Assembly (NCBI GenBank): GCA_021324185.1
Contig: JAJPJN010000002.1
Location: 1-56,222 of the forward strand
DNA: 56,222 nucleotides
From: Terriglobia bacterium
Lineage (GTDB): Bacteria > Acidobacteriota > Terriglobia > Bryobacterales > Bryobacteraceae
Direction: 5' to 3'
Part shown: positions 16,895 through 26,546 of the stretch, piece after piece
Layout of the letters: each line of letters opens with the position of its first letter
Position numbering within the stretch: position 1 is the first letter of the stretch
Made by a program: the position numbers and the translations under genes
Notes under the pieces: generated by a model
Databases searched by the model: none
What the model saw: only the letters and a program-made list of their open reading frames with translations
What the model was told of the DNA's origin: nothing

Positions 16895-18061
16895 TTAGCG
16901 CATATTTCCGGTGTGGCCGAGCGAGTACCGGCCCGGTTGCGGATAGACACAAAGGCCGTGCGGCGATTCACCCACCTTGATGCGAGCCCTCAAGTTGCCA
17001 TTGCTGGTATCGAAGACATAGACTTCGCTGTTATAACGGCCGCTCAGCCATAGCGATTTCCCATCTGCAGAGACGCCGCCCATATCGGGGCTGCCGCCGC
17101 CTGGAATCTGCCATTTCGCGATCAGCTTTTCTGTGGCGAGATCCATAACGGAAACAGAGCCCTCGCCGCGATTGGAAATGTAGAGAACTTTCGCGTCGCG
17201 GCTGAAATACAGGCCGTGCGCGCCCTTTCCGGTCGGGATAAAATTCACCTGCCTGAAGGCATCGCCGTCGATGACATGTACGCCGTTTGAGTCCATGTTG
17301 GCGACATAGAAGCGCTTTCCGTCCGGAGAGATGCGGCAATCCTGCGGCATGCCTTTCGGGGTTAGAGGCAGATGGGCGAGCACCTTCTGAGCGGCGACAT
17401 CAACTTTGATGAGTTCGCTTGAAAATTCGCAGGTTGCGATCATGTAGCGGCCATCGATCGAAAAATCGGCATGATTGACGCCCCGGCAATCCACCGGAAC
17501 GCGCTTTACCACCTGCATGCTCTGAGCGTCCCGAAAATCGATTCGCTTCTCGCGCTCCGCCATAACGACAGCATACTTACCGTCGGGTGTGTAGTACATG
17601 TTGTAGGGATCGTCGACGTGAATCGTCTCGCCCTCTTTGCCGGTGGCTGGATCAATCATCGTCAACTGGTCGCCTAGGTCCTGGGCCACCCAAAGTTTCT
17701 TCAGGTCCCAGGAAGGGACAACGTGCTGCGGTTCGAGCAACCCCCTTGTATGCTTAGGCAGCGCGAAGTGCCCGATGATCTTGTACGTATTCGGATCGAT
17801 GATGTCGACGGTGTCGCTTTTGGAGTTGGGAACGTAGACGCGCGCCGGGAAGTTCTTCACCACCGGGCTCAGCATCCCGGCACCGGTTTCCGAATACAGG
17901 TTGTTCGGATTCTTCACCGGCGGCATACCGGGTAGAACATTGATCTGATCGGGGCCGCCGGCCGAGGCGCGGACGATTTTTTGCTGTCCATCCCGCACGA
18001 TCAAGTACGCGGCCAGCAGCGTGGCGGCTGCAACGGCAGGAGCGCCGCGAAGGAAACGCAT
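16895..18061 (-). CDS. YncE-like seven-bladed beta-propeller protein
   Basis: A 388-residue exported protein with repeated YVTN-type propeller blades, each with a 'xVxVIDxxTxKVxxxI'-like strand pattern: KSDTVDIIDPNTYKIIGHF, GDQLTMIDPATGKEGETI, NGVHVIDGDAFRQVNF, EGSVSVMDLATEKLIAKW and NSEVYVFDTSNGNLRARI. The N-terminus is a membrane or signal segment (about residues 5-25). ATG 18061 is chosen for the AGGA at good spacing; an ATG at 18073 also exists, and a TTG at 18139 is unlikely. Function is probably binding or scaffolding; no enzyme residues are recognisable. Confidence 0.85.
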   Translation of the reverse strand: MRFLRGAPAVAAATLLAAYLIVRDGQQKIVRASAGGPDQINVLPGMPPVKNPNNLYSETGAGMLSPVVKNFPARVYVPNSKSDTVDIIDPNTYKIIGHFALPKHTRGLLEPQHVVPSWDLKKLWVAQDLGDQLTMIDPATGKEGETIHVDDPYNMYYTPDGKYAVVMAEREKRIDFRDAQSMQVVKRVPVDCRGVNHADFSIDGRYMIATCEFSSELIKVDVAAQKVLAHLPLTPKGMPQDCRISPDGKRFYVANMDSNGVHVIDGDAFRQVNFIPTGKGAHGLYFSRDAKVLYISNRGEGSVSVMDLATEKLIAKWQIPGGGSPDMGGVSADGKSLWLSGRYNSEVYVFDTSNGNLRARIKVGESPHGLCVYPQPGRYSLGHTGNMR

Positions 18062-18128
18062 CGAAATCCTCATGACTATACGTAGAGTAACGCGGTCATC
18101 TTTCTTCGTCGAAAGTGAAATTCTTGAG

Positions 18129-18134
18129 TACAAT
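18129..18134 (+). promoter_or_regulatory. Possible -10 box upstream of the SPOR-domain gene
   Basis: TACAAT is 11 bases before ATG 18146 and would give a leader of about four or five bases. There is no Shine-Dalgarno. The -35 is unclear. Confidence 0.35.
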
Positions 18135-18145
18135 TTCAATTAGAA

Positions 18146-18769
18146 ATGTTGCGAACGGACGAAAGCGAGACGGAGATTTTGCTGGGAAACAAGCAACTTC
18201 TCGGAATTTTCTTCGTAGTAGCGATTCTCCTGGGAATTGCGTTTTACGGCGGCTACATGGTTGGCAAAGCAGGGGCCGGCAAAACCGCAGTTGCGACGGG
18301 CGCCAGCCAGCAAGTCGCTTCCACTTCAACGTCTACCGGCGGCGAGACGCATACGATTGCCGGCGATACCTCGACGCGAAGTGAAGTAAATCCTACCGAT
18401 GCCACGGAGCCGGATACCACGCCAGCGGCTGAACCCCCTTTGGGCACGCCGAAAACAAAGAAGACAGCGCCGGCGGCACCGGCTTCCAACTCCGCGGTTG
18501 CGCCCGCTGGCGCGCAGGCAACAGACAACTTCACTCCCGAACCTGGACAGGAGTTTTTGCAAGTAACAGCGGTGGGGCGGGATGAGGCGCTCGGCGTGGC
18601 GCACGTCCTGCGCAGCGAGGGGTTTCGCGCGCACGCCGTTCCTAAGCCGGGTAACTCAAAGATCTATCGAGTGCTGGTCGGCCCTCTGCGCGACGCGGGC
18701 GATCTTTCGACCACCCGCGAGGCGCTGAGAAGGACTGGCTTTCGCGAGGTAATCGTCCAGAAGTACTGA
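18146..18769 (+). CDS. SPOR-domain membrane protein
   Basis: A 207-residue bitopic inner membrane protein. It has a short cytoplasmic N-terminus and one membrane segment (about residues 18-40, LLGIFFVVAILLGIAFYGGYMVG). A low-complexity periplasmic linker rich in Ala, Thr and Pro runs from about 50 to 130. The C-terminal SPOR domain (about 135-207) contains FLQVTAVGRDEALGVAHVLRSEGF and YRVLVGPLRDAGDLSTTREAL. SPOR domains bind denuded peptidoglycan at the division site, so a role near the septum is likely. It is divergent from the YncE-like gene. Confidence 0.88.
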   Translation: MLRTDESETEILLGNKQLLGIFFVVAILLGIAFYGGYMVGKAGAGKTAVATGASQQVASTSTSTGGETHTIAGDTSTRSEVNPTDATEPDTTPAAEPPLGTPKTKKTAPAAPASNSAVAPAGAQATDNFTPEPGQEFLQVTAVGRDEALGVAHVLRSEGFRAHAVPKPGNSKIYRVLVGPLRDAGDLSTTREALRRTGFREVIVQKY

Positions 18770-18899
18770 TTGCCGCCCGGAGAAAGTAACTACGCTCTTC
18801 ACGTTCTAAGACTCCGAATCCGTTTGCTTCTGCACGGGTTTCGCGGCGCCATCCTCGGCTCAGACTGCAAGGCGTAAGATACCGAGTGCGGGCGCTGAA

Positions 18900-21800
18900 A
18901 TGTTTTATGCTTCACGTCTGATCGTGGTTTCCGCATTCCTTGTTTATCCCCTGTGCGCGTTTGAATTAACTTTCACCGGCCGTGTTGTGAACGAAAATGA
19001 AGCGCCCGTGGGTGGCGCTGAAGTTTCGGTACGTTCTGCGGGAACTGCTGCGGCCACACCAGGGCTATGGCATGCGCAGACAGACGCAACCGGCAGTTTC
19101 AAAATTTTGCTCCCAGGGCCCGGAGATTTTTGGATAAGCGTGGACCGGCAGGGCTACTATGCGCTGCAAGACCGCCCCATCCATATTGAGCCGGGGCAGG
19201 GGATCACGCTGGTTGTTAACAGCGTTCGTGAGGTATTTCAATCGGAAAACGTCAATGCTTCGGTTTCGCCGCTGGAAACGGCCGAGACGCAGAACCAGCA
19301 ACGCCTGAGCGGAACTGAAGTGAACGATATTCCATACGCCAACAGCCACAGCCTTCTCAATGGGCTGCAACTCCTGCCCGACGTCGTTCAGGACCAAACC
19401 GGCGGCGTCCATGTGAACGGGGCATCGCAGAATCAGGTGCTTTATCTGCTCAACGGGTTCAATCTCACGAATCCGATCACGGGCCAGTTTCAAACCGCGC
19501 TGGCAGTGGAGGGGATTCGTTCTATTGATCTTTCTTCCGGACGATACTCGCCGGAATACGGGAAAGGCGAAGCCGGCGTCCTGGCCATCAACACAGAAAA
19601 CGGCACCGATAAACTCCATTACACAGCAACCGACTTCATTCCCGGATTGAGCTTGCAGCACGGGCTTCATCTGGGCAGTTGGTATCCGCGGCTCGGGATT
19701 TCGGGACCAATTATCAAAGGGAAAGCCTGGTTTTCCGATACGTTCTATTCCGCTTATACGGAGTCGCTGGTCACCGGGCTTCCCAGCGGCCAGAACACCC
19801 GCAGCGGATTGTTGGGCAGCAATCTGTTTCACGCACAGGTAAACCTAAGGCCATCCAACATACTTTTTGCCGATTTTCTGATCAATATCGATAACGAGGG
19901 GCGAGTGGGCCTGTCGCCTTTGAATCCAGTGTCGACTACGTCGAGTGTGCACACGCGCCAGTACTTCGGCAGCATTAAGGACCAGATCTCTTTCTCACGA
20001 GGTGCGCTGGTGGAATTCGGATACGCTCACAACGAGTTTCTGAACACGCAGACGCCGCAGGGACAGGGTTTCTACATAATCACTCCGCAAGGAAACAGCG
20101 GTAACTATTTTGGACATTCCACACAGCAGGCGTCGCGTGATGAGGGACGGGCTCATGTCTACTTTCCCGAGTTTCAGTTTTTGGGTCTGCATCAGGTGGA
20201 AGCCGGCGTGGACGCGGATCGCTTATATTACGCCGGTGATTTCCGCCGCACCGGTTACGAGGTGTTCGGGAATTCCGGGCAGCTCATTTCGCAAACCGTG
20301 TTCCCTGCGCCCGCTATTTTTCACACCAGCGATGCCGAGATCGCTTCCTGGGCTCTCGACAACTGGCACGTTTCGAACCGCTTTCTGGTTACGTTAGGTC
20401 TCCGCCAGGATTGGGACCGGCGCCTGGCCGCGCTCGCATGGTCACCGCGCGCCGGCTTTGCATGGTCTCCCTTTGCATCAGGCCGCACCAGAATCTCAGG
20501 AGGCTACGCGCTCACGCACGATGCGGTCACGATGGATATACTTGGCCAGCCACTGGATGAAGTCGCGGTGACCACGTTTTACAACGCCAATGGCGCACCG
20601 GTAAGTCCTGCCGCTTCCACTACGTTCACTCTTGGCAACTCCCCGCTCGTTTTGCCTCGGGCCACCAATTGGAACTTTGATGTCGACCATCAGGTTTCGC
20701 CACATATTTACGCTGCGCTGAAATATCTGCGGCGGCGGGGCAGCGACGGGTTCGCGTTTATTAATACGCTGGCTCCGAATGCGCCGCCATCGTTGTTGCC
20801 GCTGCCGACCGACTATATCCCCGGTATTTATCAACTCGAAAACGTGCGCCGCGATGATTATGATTCCGTCCAGTTTTCTATACGCCAGACGTTTTCCGGC
20901 CAGTATGAGTGGATGGCCGCCTATACGCGATCCCGCGCGCTCTCGAATGCCGTTCTCGATCAAAACACCGCGCAGCCACTGCAAGTGCTTCCGACGCTTG
21001 TGCCTATGCCGTGGGATGCGCCAAACCGATTTTTGGCCTGGACGTATCTTCCCCTGCCGTGGAGAAACTGGGCTATTTCGGCTCTGGCCGATATGCGATC
21101 CGGCTTTCCCTTTTCCGTTCGCGACCAGAACGGCACAGTTATAGGTCCGGTCGATTCGTACCGGTATCCGTTGAACTTCGATCTGAATCTGGCTATTGAG
21201 CGCATGGTTACACTTCATGGCTACCGGTTCGCGCTGCGCGGGGGAGTCAATAATCTGACGAATCAATTGAATCCCACGGCCGTCAACAACGTTGTGGGCG
21301 CACCGCGGTACCTGCAGTTTCTGGGCGGCGAAGGGCGGCACTTCGTTGTGAGAATCCGGTTCTTTGGGCGAGCCGAAGCTGCGCCCGTGGCCGCGCGCCG
21401 AGCCCCAGAAAAACCGGCTGCTCAGCCTGTCACCCCAGCGAATCCGGCGCAGCCTGCAACCGCACCCGCACCTGCAGAAACCACGCCTCGCGCTGTTGCG
21501 ACTATCTATGGGAATACGGGCTTATGGAAAGTCTTCAGCGCCGATACGCTGTCACGCCATCAGTTTGCTGCGTCGATCTGGTATGACCGGATTAACCGTA
21601 ATCCAGGGGAACTGGTCGTCAGCACGTTTGGCTTCGGCGGCGCAGTTGGGCTCACCAACCGGCTGGAGCTAGGCATCAGTCTCGAAGCTGATCGCGAGGT
21701 CACGACCGGGCGCCCGGACCAGTTAAGTTTCGGCCAGCAGGCACTGGGATTCTTCGGCAACAAAACTCCAGGATCGGCGCCGCTCTCCTCCGAACTGATG

Positions 21801-22460
21801 CCGGGTAGCAGCAAGGTGCCGCAACTGCGCTCTCCGGCAACTCCAACTGGCGCGCTGACGGGCGCGGCCGGATATTTCAATCTCTATCCTTTTGCTGGTT
21901 TGGTATCCTCCGGCAGCGCAATGGGTGACGTGCTGTTCGGGCTAAAAATCAAGCTCTTGTCGGAATCAAACGGCGCACCCTTTGGACTGGCGATTCGGCC
22001 CTATTTTGATTTGCCGATTCACAAGGCGATAACGTTTCTTGAAACGCATCCAGTAGGCACCGCGGATTTGCAGGGAGGCGCGGATGGCATCATCAGCAAA
22101 AATATTGGCGACAATGCGGAACTGTTCCTGAATGCGGGGTATCGCTATATTAGCCAGCCGGTCCATGTGAGTGTGTTCCGGCTGGCTAAAGATGCGCCGC
22201 TTGGATTCGGCATTACTGTGCCGCGGTCCACCCGAATTCAGTTTGTGGCGGAATCAACGGCTGATGTGTTTATTGGCGCGCACACGCCAAACACGACATT
22301 CGGTGCGCAAGATCCGGTGGATCTCACCGTTGGGGCTCGCGGCTCCTTGAAACGCTCATTCACTTTCAGCGCCGGATACCGGAGGCCACTGAATCAATTT
22401 GGCGGTAATAAGAATGGCTTTGTTCTGAGCTTTGGATTTACCAGCCGGAACCGCTTTTAA
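18900..22460 (+). CDS. TonB-dependent receptor (Oar-like) with a second C-terminal beta-barrel-like domain
   Basis: A 1186-residue outer-membrane protein. Order: signal peptide (1-20), carboxypeptidase-regulatory domain (about 22-110, FTGRVVNENEAPVGGAEVSV), plug (about 120-230, NDIPYANSHSLLNGLQLLPDV), TonB-dependent barrel (about 235-823) ending in an aromatic strand HFVVRIRFFG, a Pro/Ala-rich linker (824-868), then about 315 residues of new beta-rich sequence (GNTGLWKVFSADTLSRHQF to the end). The last residues FVLSFGFTSRNRF end in Phe, the classic outer-membrane signal. A terminal strand in the middle and another at the end suggest two barrels in one chain. It shares a TTAA stop with the convergent SDR gene. 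The ligand is unknown. Confidence 0.88.
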   Translation: MFYASRLIVVSAFLVYPLCAFELTFTGRVVNENEAPVGGAEVSVRSAGTAAATPGLWHAQTDATGSFKILLPGPGDFWISVDRQGYYALQDRPIHIEPGQGITLVVNSVREVFQSENVNASVSPLETAETQNQQRLSGTEVNDIPYANSHSLLNGLQLLPDVVQDQTGGVHVNGASQNQVLYLLNGFNLTNPITGQFQTALAVEGIRSIDLSSGRYSPEYGKGEAGVLAINTENGTDKLHYTATDFIPGLSLQHGLHLGSWYPRLGISGPIIKGKAWFSDTFYSAYTESLVTGLPSGQNTRSGLLGSNLFHAQVNLRPSNILFADFLINIDNEGRVGLSPLNPVSTTSSVHTRQYFGSIKDQISFSRGALVEFGYAHNEFLNTQTPQGQGFYIITPQGNSGNYFGHSTQQASRDEGRAHVYFPEFQFLGLHQVEAGVDADRLYYAGDFRRTGYEVFGNSGQLISQTVFPAPAIFHTSDAEIASWALDNWHVSNRFLVTLGLRQDWDRRLAALAWSPRAGFAWSPFASGRTRISGGYALTHDAVTMDILGQPLDEVAVTTFYNANGAPVSPAASTTFTLGNSPLVLPRATNWNFDVDHQVSPHIYAALKYLRRRGSDGFAFINTLAPNAPPSLLPLPTDYIPGIYQLENVRRDDYDSVQFSIRQTFSGQYEWMAAYTRSRALSNAVLDQNTAQPLQVLPTLVPMPWDAPNRFLAWTYLPLPWRNWAISALADMRSGFPFSVRDQNGTVIGPVDSYRYPLNFDLNLAIERMVTLHGYRFALRGGVNNLTNQLNPTAVNNVVGAPRYLQFLGGEGRHFVVRIRFFGRAEAAPVAARRAPEKPAAQPVTPANPAQPATAPAPAETTPRAVATIYGNTGLWKVFSADTLSRHQFAASIWYDRINRNPGELVVSTFGFGGAVGLTNRLELGISLEADREVTTGRPDQLSFGQQALGFFGNKTPGSAPLSSELMPGSSKVPQLRSPATPTGALTGAAGYFNLYPFAGLVSSGSAMGDVLFGLKIKLLSESNGAPFGLAIRPYFDLPIHKAITFLETHPVGTADLQGGADGIISKNIGDNAELFLNAGYRYISQPVHVSVFRLAKDAPLGFGITVPRSTRIQFVAESTADVFIGAHTPNTTFGAQDPVDLTVGARGSLKRSFTFSAGYRRPLNQFGGNKNGFVLSFGFTSRNRF

Positions 22461-23350
22461 GGCAGCATCTTGCCGCCCGTAAGATCGAAAATTCCGCCGG
22501 TTATATAGCGCGAATCGTTTGAACAAAGAAACACGTAAATGGGCGCGAGATCGGCCGGTTGCGCCGGGCGTTCCATGGGCGAGCTCTTGCCGAATTCCTT
22601 TACGCTCTTGTCCGGCATCGTTGACGGAATCAGTGGGGTCCAAACGGGTCCCGGGGCAACTGCGTTGACGCGTATGCCCTGCTTAATCGCGAGCGCTGAA
22701 AGCGACTTTGTGAATGTCACGATGGCGCCTTTGGTGGACGAATAAGCAAGCAGCGTCGGGCTCGGGTCGTACGCCTGGACCGAGGTAGTGTTGACAATCG
22801 TGCTGCCCTGTTTCATCTTCGGCAGCGCCGCGCGGCAGAGATAAAACATCGCAAAGACATTCGTGCGGAAGGTTTTGTCCCATTCTTCAGGAGTAAGTTC
22901 CTCAATGGATTCATGAGTCATCTGGAAGGCGGCGTTGTTAATGAGGATGTCCAGCCCTCCGAACTCGTCGAAGGCTCGCTCGACAAGCTGCTCGCAATGG
23001 CGCGGGTCCTGAATATCGCCAGGGGCGATCACGGCTTTGCGGCCCGCGTCGCGCACCAGGCGTTCCGTCTCTCTTGCATCTTCGTCCTCGTTGAGATACG
23101 AAATCAGAACATCGGCGCCTTCACGCGCGAAGGCCAACGCCACTGCGCGCCCAATGCCGCTGTCTGCGCCCGTGATGATTGCTCTGCGGCCTTGCAGACG
23201 GCCGAAGCCTTTGTAGGATGACTCGCCGTAATCAGGCTAGTTCTGCATCTGCTCAGAACTGCCAGGAGGCGATTGTTTTGGTTCATCAAAAGGCGGTTTC
23301 GGCCCCTGTTCGCGAGGATCACGCCGTTCTTGTGTTTGTGTGCTGTTCAT
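22457..23350 (-). pseudogene. SDR-family oxidoreductase (glucose/ribitol dehydrogenase-like) interrupted by an in-frame TAG
   Basis: Read from ATG 23350, the frame encodes a 297-codon short-chain dehydrogenase of the general-stress YdaD-like type, with an N-terminal Pro/Gln-rich extension. Codon 38 (23237-23239) is TAG in the same frame. The sequence after it (PDYGESSYKGFG, then the NAD motif TGADSGIG) continues the family pattern, and the remainder is intact: NNAAF, NTTSVQAYDPS, the catalytic YSSTK and the C-terminal ITGGIFDLTGGKMLP. The only later start, GTG 23143, would remove the NAD-binding glycines. It is a recent nonsense mutation, a sequencing error, or read through. Confidence 0.75.
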
Positions 23351-23367
23351 GCGGGTTAGACACCCGC
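23351..23367 (-). promoter_or_regulatory. Six-base-pair hairpin directly before the SDR start
   Basis: GCGGGT and ACCCGC flank a five-base loop, between the VWFA stop and the SDR ATG. There is no T tract, so it is not a standard terminator. It occupies the position of a ribosome-binding site. Confidence 0.35.
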
Positions 23368-23373
23368 TCGAAA

Positions 23374-24291
23374 TCACATGCCTGCTCGCACAAATACGCG
23401 ATCTGGAGCGGCGACGCTTGCGTCCTTTTCGGGTATTGAGACTTTCAGGGGTTGCAGTCCTGATTTGTCTTCCGGCTTAGCCAGGAACGTCAGCAGGTAC
23501 TGGTTTTGCCACTGCGCCGCAATCTGCTGAAGGAAAGGTTGAAAGCTCACCGGCGAGCCAAAGCCAATCATGTAGGATTCGGCGCCCGTTTCGTCGGACA
23601 GCATCGATAGAAAATTCTGTCCCCATGTGTTGCGCCAGTAGCCGTGGCCCATGTGTCCGACGCTGGGGCTGTAGATGGTGTAAACAAGCACCCCGGCCTG
23701 TTGCGCGCTGCGGATGCCGGCTTCGACGTAGGGATTGTCCGGATTCCAGCCGCCGCCCAGTGCTTCGATGCCGCTGCTGATCATAATGATTTCCTTGCGC
23801 TCGTTACGGTTCGCCGGCCATTTCTTAATAGCGTCTGTGATTGAATCATACGGGCTCACGTCGGCGCCACCGGGCCCGAATGCAACGCGAATGCCGTTTG
23901 CCGCTGCGGCGTGATCGCGCGTCCAGTTAGCCGTAATTTGCGCCATGCCGTTTCGCATGTAAGCTACCGCGACTTCGAAATTCGGCGGAAGCGAGGTGAC
24001 GAACTGTTTCAACGTGGAGATTTCGGTGCCGAAAGTTCCGCGAGCGGAGTCGTCAATCAGCAGCATCAATTGCATTCCGCTGTTTGCCAGCGGCTTCAGC
24101 GACTCGACGGGTCTTTGTTCGCCGGCTTCCTTAACCCGAATATCTTGCATTTCGATCGGCGGAATCGTCGTTCCATGCTTGGGCTCGAGCGTGATGACGA
24201 CCGATGCCGGAACTCCAGAGGCGTTTGATTGCGCTGTGCCGGCCAGAGCCGCAACCAGGCAGACTAAGCCCCCGGTAAGTAGGTACTTCAT
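23374..24291 (-). CDS. VWFA-related secreted protein of the acidobacterial type
   Basis: A 305-residue protein with a signal peptide (residues 1-20) and a von Willebrand A-like domain. The metal-site-like segment is LMLLIDDSARGTFGTEISTLK, followed by VAVAYMRNGMAQI, IIMISSGIEALGGG and AGVLVYTIYSPSVG. This matches the VWFA-related family that is greatly expanded in Acidobacteriota. The DxSxS motif is modified to DDSARG. GGAG sits at good spacing before the ATG. It lies 21 bases after the last glycosyltransferase of the glycan operon and could share its transcript. Function unknown; likely adhesion or protein interaction at the surface. Confidence 0.87.
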   Translation of the reverse strand: MKYLLTGGLVCLVAALAGTAQSNASGVPASVVITLEPKHGTTIPPIEMQDIRVKEAGEQRPVESLKPLANSGMQLMLLIDDSARGTFGTEISTLKQFVTSLPPNFEVAVAYMRNGMAQITANWTRDHAAAANGIRVAFGPGGADVSPYDSITDAIKKWPANRNERKEIIMISSGIEALGGGWNPDNPYVEAGIRSAQQAGVLVYTIYSPSVGHMGHGYWRNTWGQNFLSMLSDETGAESYMIGFGSPVSFQPFLQQIAAQWQNQYLLTFLAKPEDKSGLQPLKVSIPEKDASVAAPDRVFVRAGM

Positions 24292-24312
24292 AGTTGAATA
24301 CTCCGTGATGTG

Positions 24313-25446
24313 CTACAGAAGTGCAGCGGTGGGAGAAGCTTTGAGCGCTGTCCCCTGCCTCTTTGAGCACGCCATGCTGTCCAAAGATGCAAGAACGTAC
24401 GTTTCGAGCTGTTCAGCCCGAACGGCAGCGGTGTGAAAATGCAGAGTGCGTTTGCGCGCCCGTTCGCCGATCTCGACACGATCGTCCTCGCTCATCTGTA
24501 AATAGGACGTAACATCGGCGGCGTTGCGTACCGGAAGTATTTCGCGGCCCGGAGTGAAGGTGGTTTCGAGACCAGGCCAGATGTCGGTGAGTATCGGTGT
24601 TCCGCAGGCCGCCGCCTCAAACAGCCGCACACTCGGCGAGTACCCTGCGCGTATCATGTCCTGGCGAGTCAGATTCAGTGTGAAGCGTTGCGAGTTATAG
24701 AATGAGCGATGCTCCTTAGCCGGTAAATGATTGCAGCGCTGGACGTTTTCCGGCCATGCAATGTATTCGGGGTATTGGGGTCCGGCAACCGCAAACCGGT
24801 AAGACGGATGGCTCTTGGCAACGTCCAGCATCAGATTCTGTAGCGCGGGTTGCCGGTCGGGCGCATACGTTCCGAGGTAGGCCAGATCCCATTTCTTAGC
24901 TGTTTTTTCCGGGTAATAAAGCGATGGGTCCACCGAACAATAGAGCTCCAGCGCACGGGGAGAACCAAGCCTTTGCTCGATGTAGCGGAGTGTCGGGCCT
25001 CCTGTAAACGACAAATATAGATGGTATTTAGGATAGAGATTGCGGCTGATGTACTCGCACTTACCGGTCCGCAAGTTAGCTAGCGTAACTGGGGTATCGA
25101 TGTCGTAAAAGGCGCAGCAGTTGCGAGCTACGGAAAGAACCCAACGGCCGACCGCTATACCTTCCGGCACGTAAGACCCCACGATTACAACGTCGGCGGA
25201 GCGGATCAAGCCCGCATAGGTGTCCTTCAACTCTTCGAGGCTGCTATAGAGCAAGATGCGGCAATAAGAGACGTGATCGAATTCGCGATTCTCTGCATAC
25301 CACGGGACATCGCGCTCGAGAAAAGTCACCGAATGCCCACGTCGCGAAAGTTCCTTGAGTAGCCCCCGGTAAGTGGTAGCGTGGCCGTTTCCCCAACTGG
25401 AGGTTATCGAGAGCCCCAAAAATACGAAGTTCAGGCGCGGATACAT
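24313..25446 (-). CDS. CgeB-like glycosyltransferase 1
   Basis: A 377-residue GT-B fold glycosyltransferase of the CgeB-like type. The N-terminal half has an acceptor-site motif (SSWGNGHATTYRGLLKELSRRG). The C-terminal half has the donor-site region RLFEAAACGTPILTDIWPGLETTF and REILPVRN. It is the last gene of the glycan operon and shares one base with the upstream gene. It is clearly paralogous to the next two genes, and the N- and C-terminal motifs line up in all three. No signal peptide, so it acts in the cytoplasm. Donor and acceptor unknown. Confidence 0.88.
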   Translation of the reverse strand: MYPRLNFVFLGLSITSSWGNGHATTYRGLLKELSRRGHSVTFLERDVPWYAENREFDHVSYCRILLYSSLEELKDTYAGLIRSADVVIVGSYVPEGIAVGRWVLSVARNCCAFYDIDTPVTLANLRTGKCEYISRNLYPKYHLYLSFTGGPTLRYIEQRLGSPRALELYCSVDPSLYYPEKTAKKWDLAYLGTYAPDRQPALQNLMLDVAKSHPSYRFAVAGPQYPEYIAWPENVQRCNHLPAKEHRSFYNSQRFTLNLTRQDMIRAGYSPSVRLFEAAACGTPILTDIWPGLETTFTPGREILPVRNAADVTSYLQMSEDDRVEIGERARKRTLHFHTAAVRAEQLETYVLASLDSMACSKRQGTALKASPTAALL

Positions 25447-26546
25447 CAGCGTTGCAACTCCAACTCAGGCGTGCGCTCGGAAAACAATTGCTGCAGCGTG
25501 GAATCCACAAGAGCGCCCCGTTGTGTGTACGTGTGATCGGCTAAAACGCGTCGGCGCGCCGCTTCGCCCATAACGCGCGCGCGGCGTGGCTCGACTTCCT
25601 GCACGAGCCGCGCGACTTCATCCCCCGAATGCGCGACCAGAACTTCCTCACCGGGCGTAAGAAACGAATCAATGCCTTCCCAGTAGTCGGTGATCAGGCA
25701 GGCAGCGGCGCCGGCTGCTTCGAATACGCGTGTCGCAGGCGAATAGCCGTTGCGCGCCATGCTTTCGCGGCTGATATTCAGAACCAGACGTGAGGAACAA
25801 TTGAACGCATTGTGATCTGCGGTGTAGACGTGCCCGGCATAACGAACGTTGGGCGGTAAGGGCTTGCCGGACCAGCCATTGCCGCCGAGCAGGAACTGCC
25901 GTTCGGGGGTAAGCCGGGCGGCATGCAGGAAGAATTCGTCGACGCGGGCCTCCCGATCCGGGAGGCGATTGCCGAGAAACGACAGGTCGCATGCGAAGCG
26001 CGGATCGGGATCGACCGGAAAATGAACGTCGGGGTCGAATGCGTTGTAGACCGGGATGCAATTGCGCGCTCCCAGCGCGCGATAGCGGTTGACGACGGGA
26101 TGACCGCCGCCGTAGGTGAAGATCAGATCGAATTTGGGAAGAGCGGCGCGGAAGGGATCGGCTGGATTGGCCGATATGCGATCAAGCGTCGCAGGCGCGT
26201 CTACATCCCAAAAAATCTTGCTGGCCGGCGCAGCTAGACTCGCGATACGCTGTTCCAAAAATTCATCCAAAACACCGACGCCACTTGCTTTCACGAGCAC
26301 GTCCGCCTGCATTGAAATGGCCAAATGCCGGTTGACCTGCGCCAGATCCGTAGGATCGTACACGACAACACGAGCCCAGTCAGGGTCCGGAATATCGCGG
26401 TGCTTTTGCCGGTCATACGCATCGGGCTCGTAGAAGGTAATTTCATAGCCGCGATGAGCGAGGGCGCGAAGCACGCCACGATAGTATGTCGCTGCGCCGT
26501 TCCAATAAGCCGAAACCAGGCTGGAACCCCAAAAGGCGATCTTCAT
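25446..26546 (-). CDS. CgeB-like glycosyltransferase 2
   Basis: A 366-residue paralogue of the flanking genes. The N-terminal motif is SAYWNGAATYYRGVLRALAHRG and the C-terminal one is RVFEAAGAAACLITDYWEGI with a following GEEVLVAHSG. It overlaps gene 3 by four bases (26543-26546) and gene 1 by one base, so all are translated from one message. It should add one sugar to a carrier-linked oligosaccharide. The specificity probably differs from its sisters, since the donor-site loop is Ala-rich here where the others have ACG. Confidence 0.88.
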   Translation of the reverse strand: MKIAFWGSSLVSAYWNGAATYYRGVLRALAHRGYEITFYEPDAYDRQKHRDIPDPDWARVVVYDPTDLAQVNRHLAISMQADVLVKASGVGVLDEFLEQRIASLAAPASKIFWDVDAPATLDRISANPADPFRAALPKFDLIFTYGGGHPVVNRYRALGARNCIPVYNAFDPDVHFPVDPDPRFACDLSFLGNRLPDREARVDEFFLHAARLTPERQFLLGGNGWSGKPLPPNVRYAGHVYTADHNAFNCSSRLVLNISRESMARNGYSPATRVFEAAGAAACLITDYWEGIDSFLTPGEEVLVAHSGDEVARLVQEVEPRRARVMGEAARRRVLADHTYTQRGALVDSTLQQLFSERTPELELQR

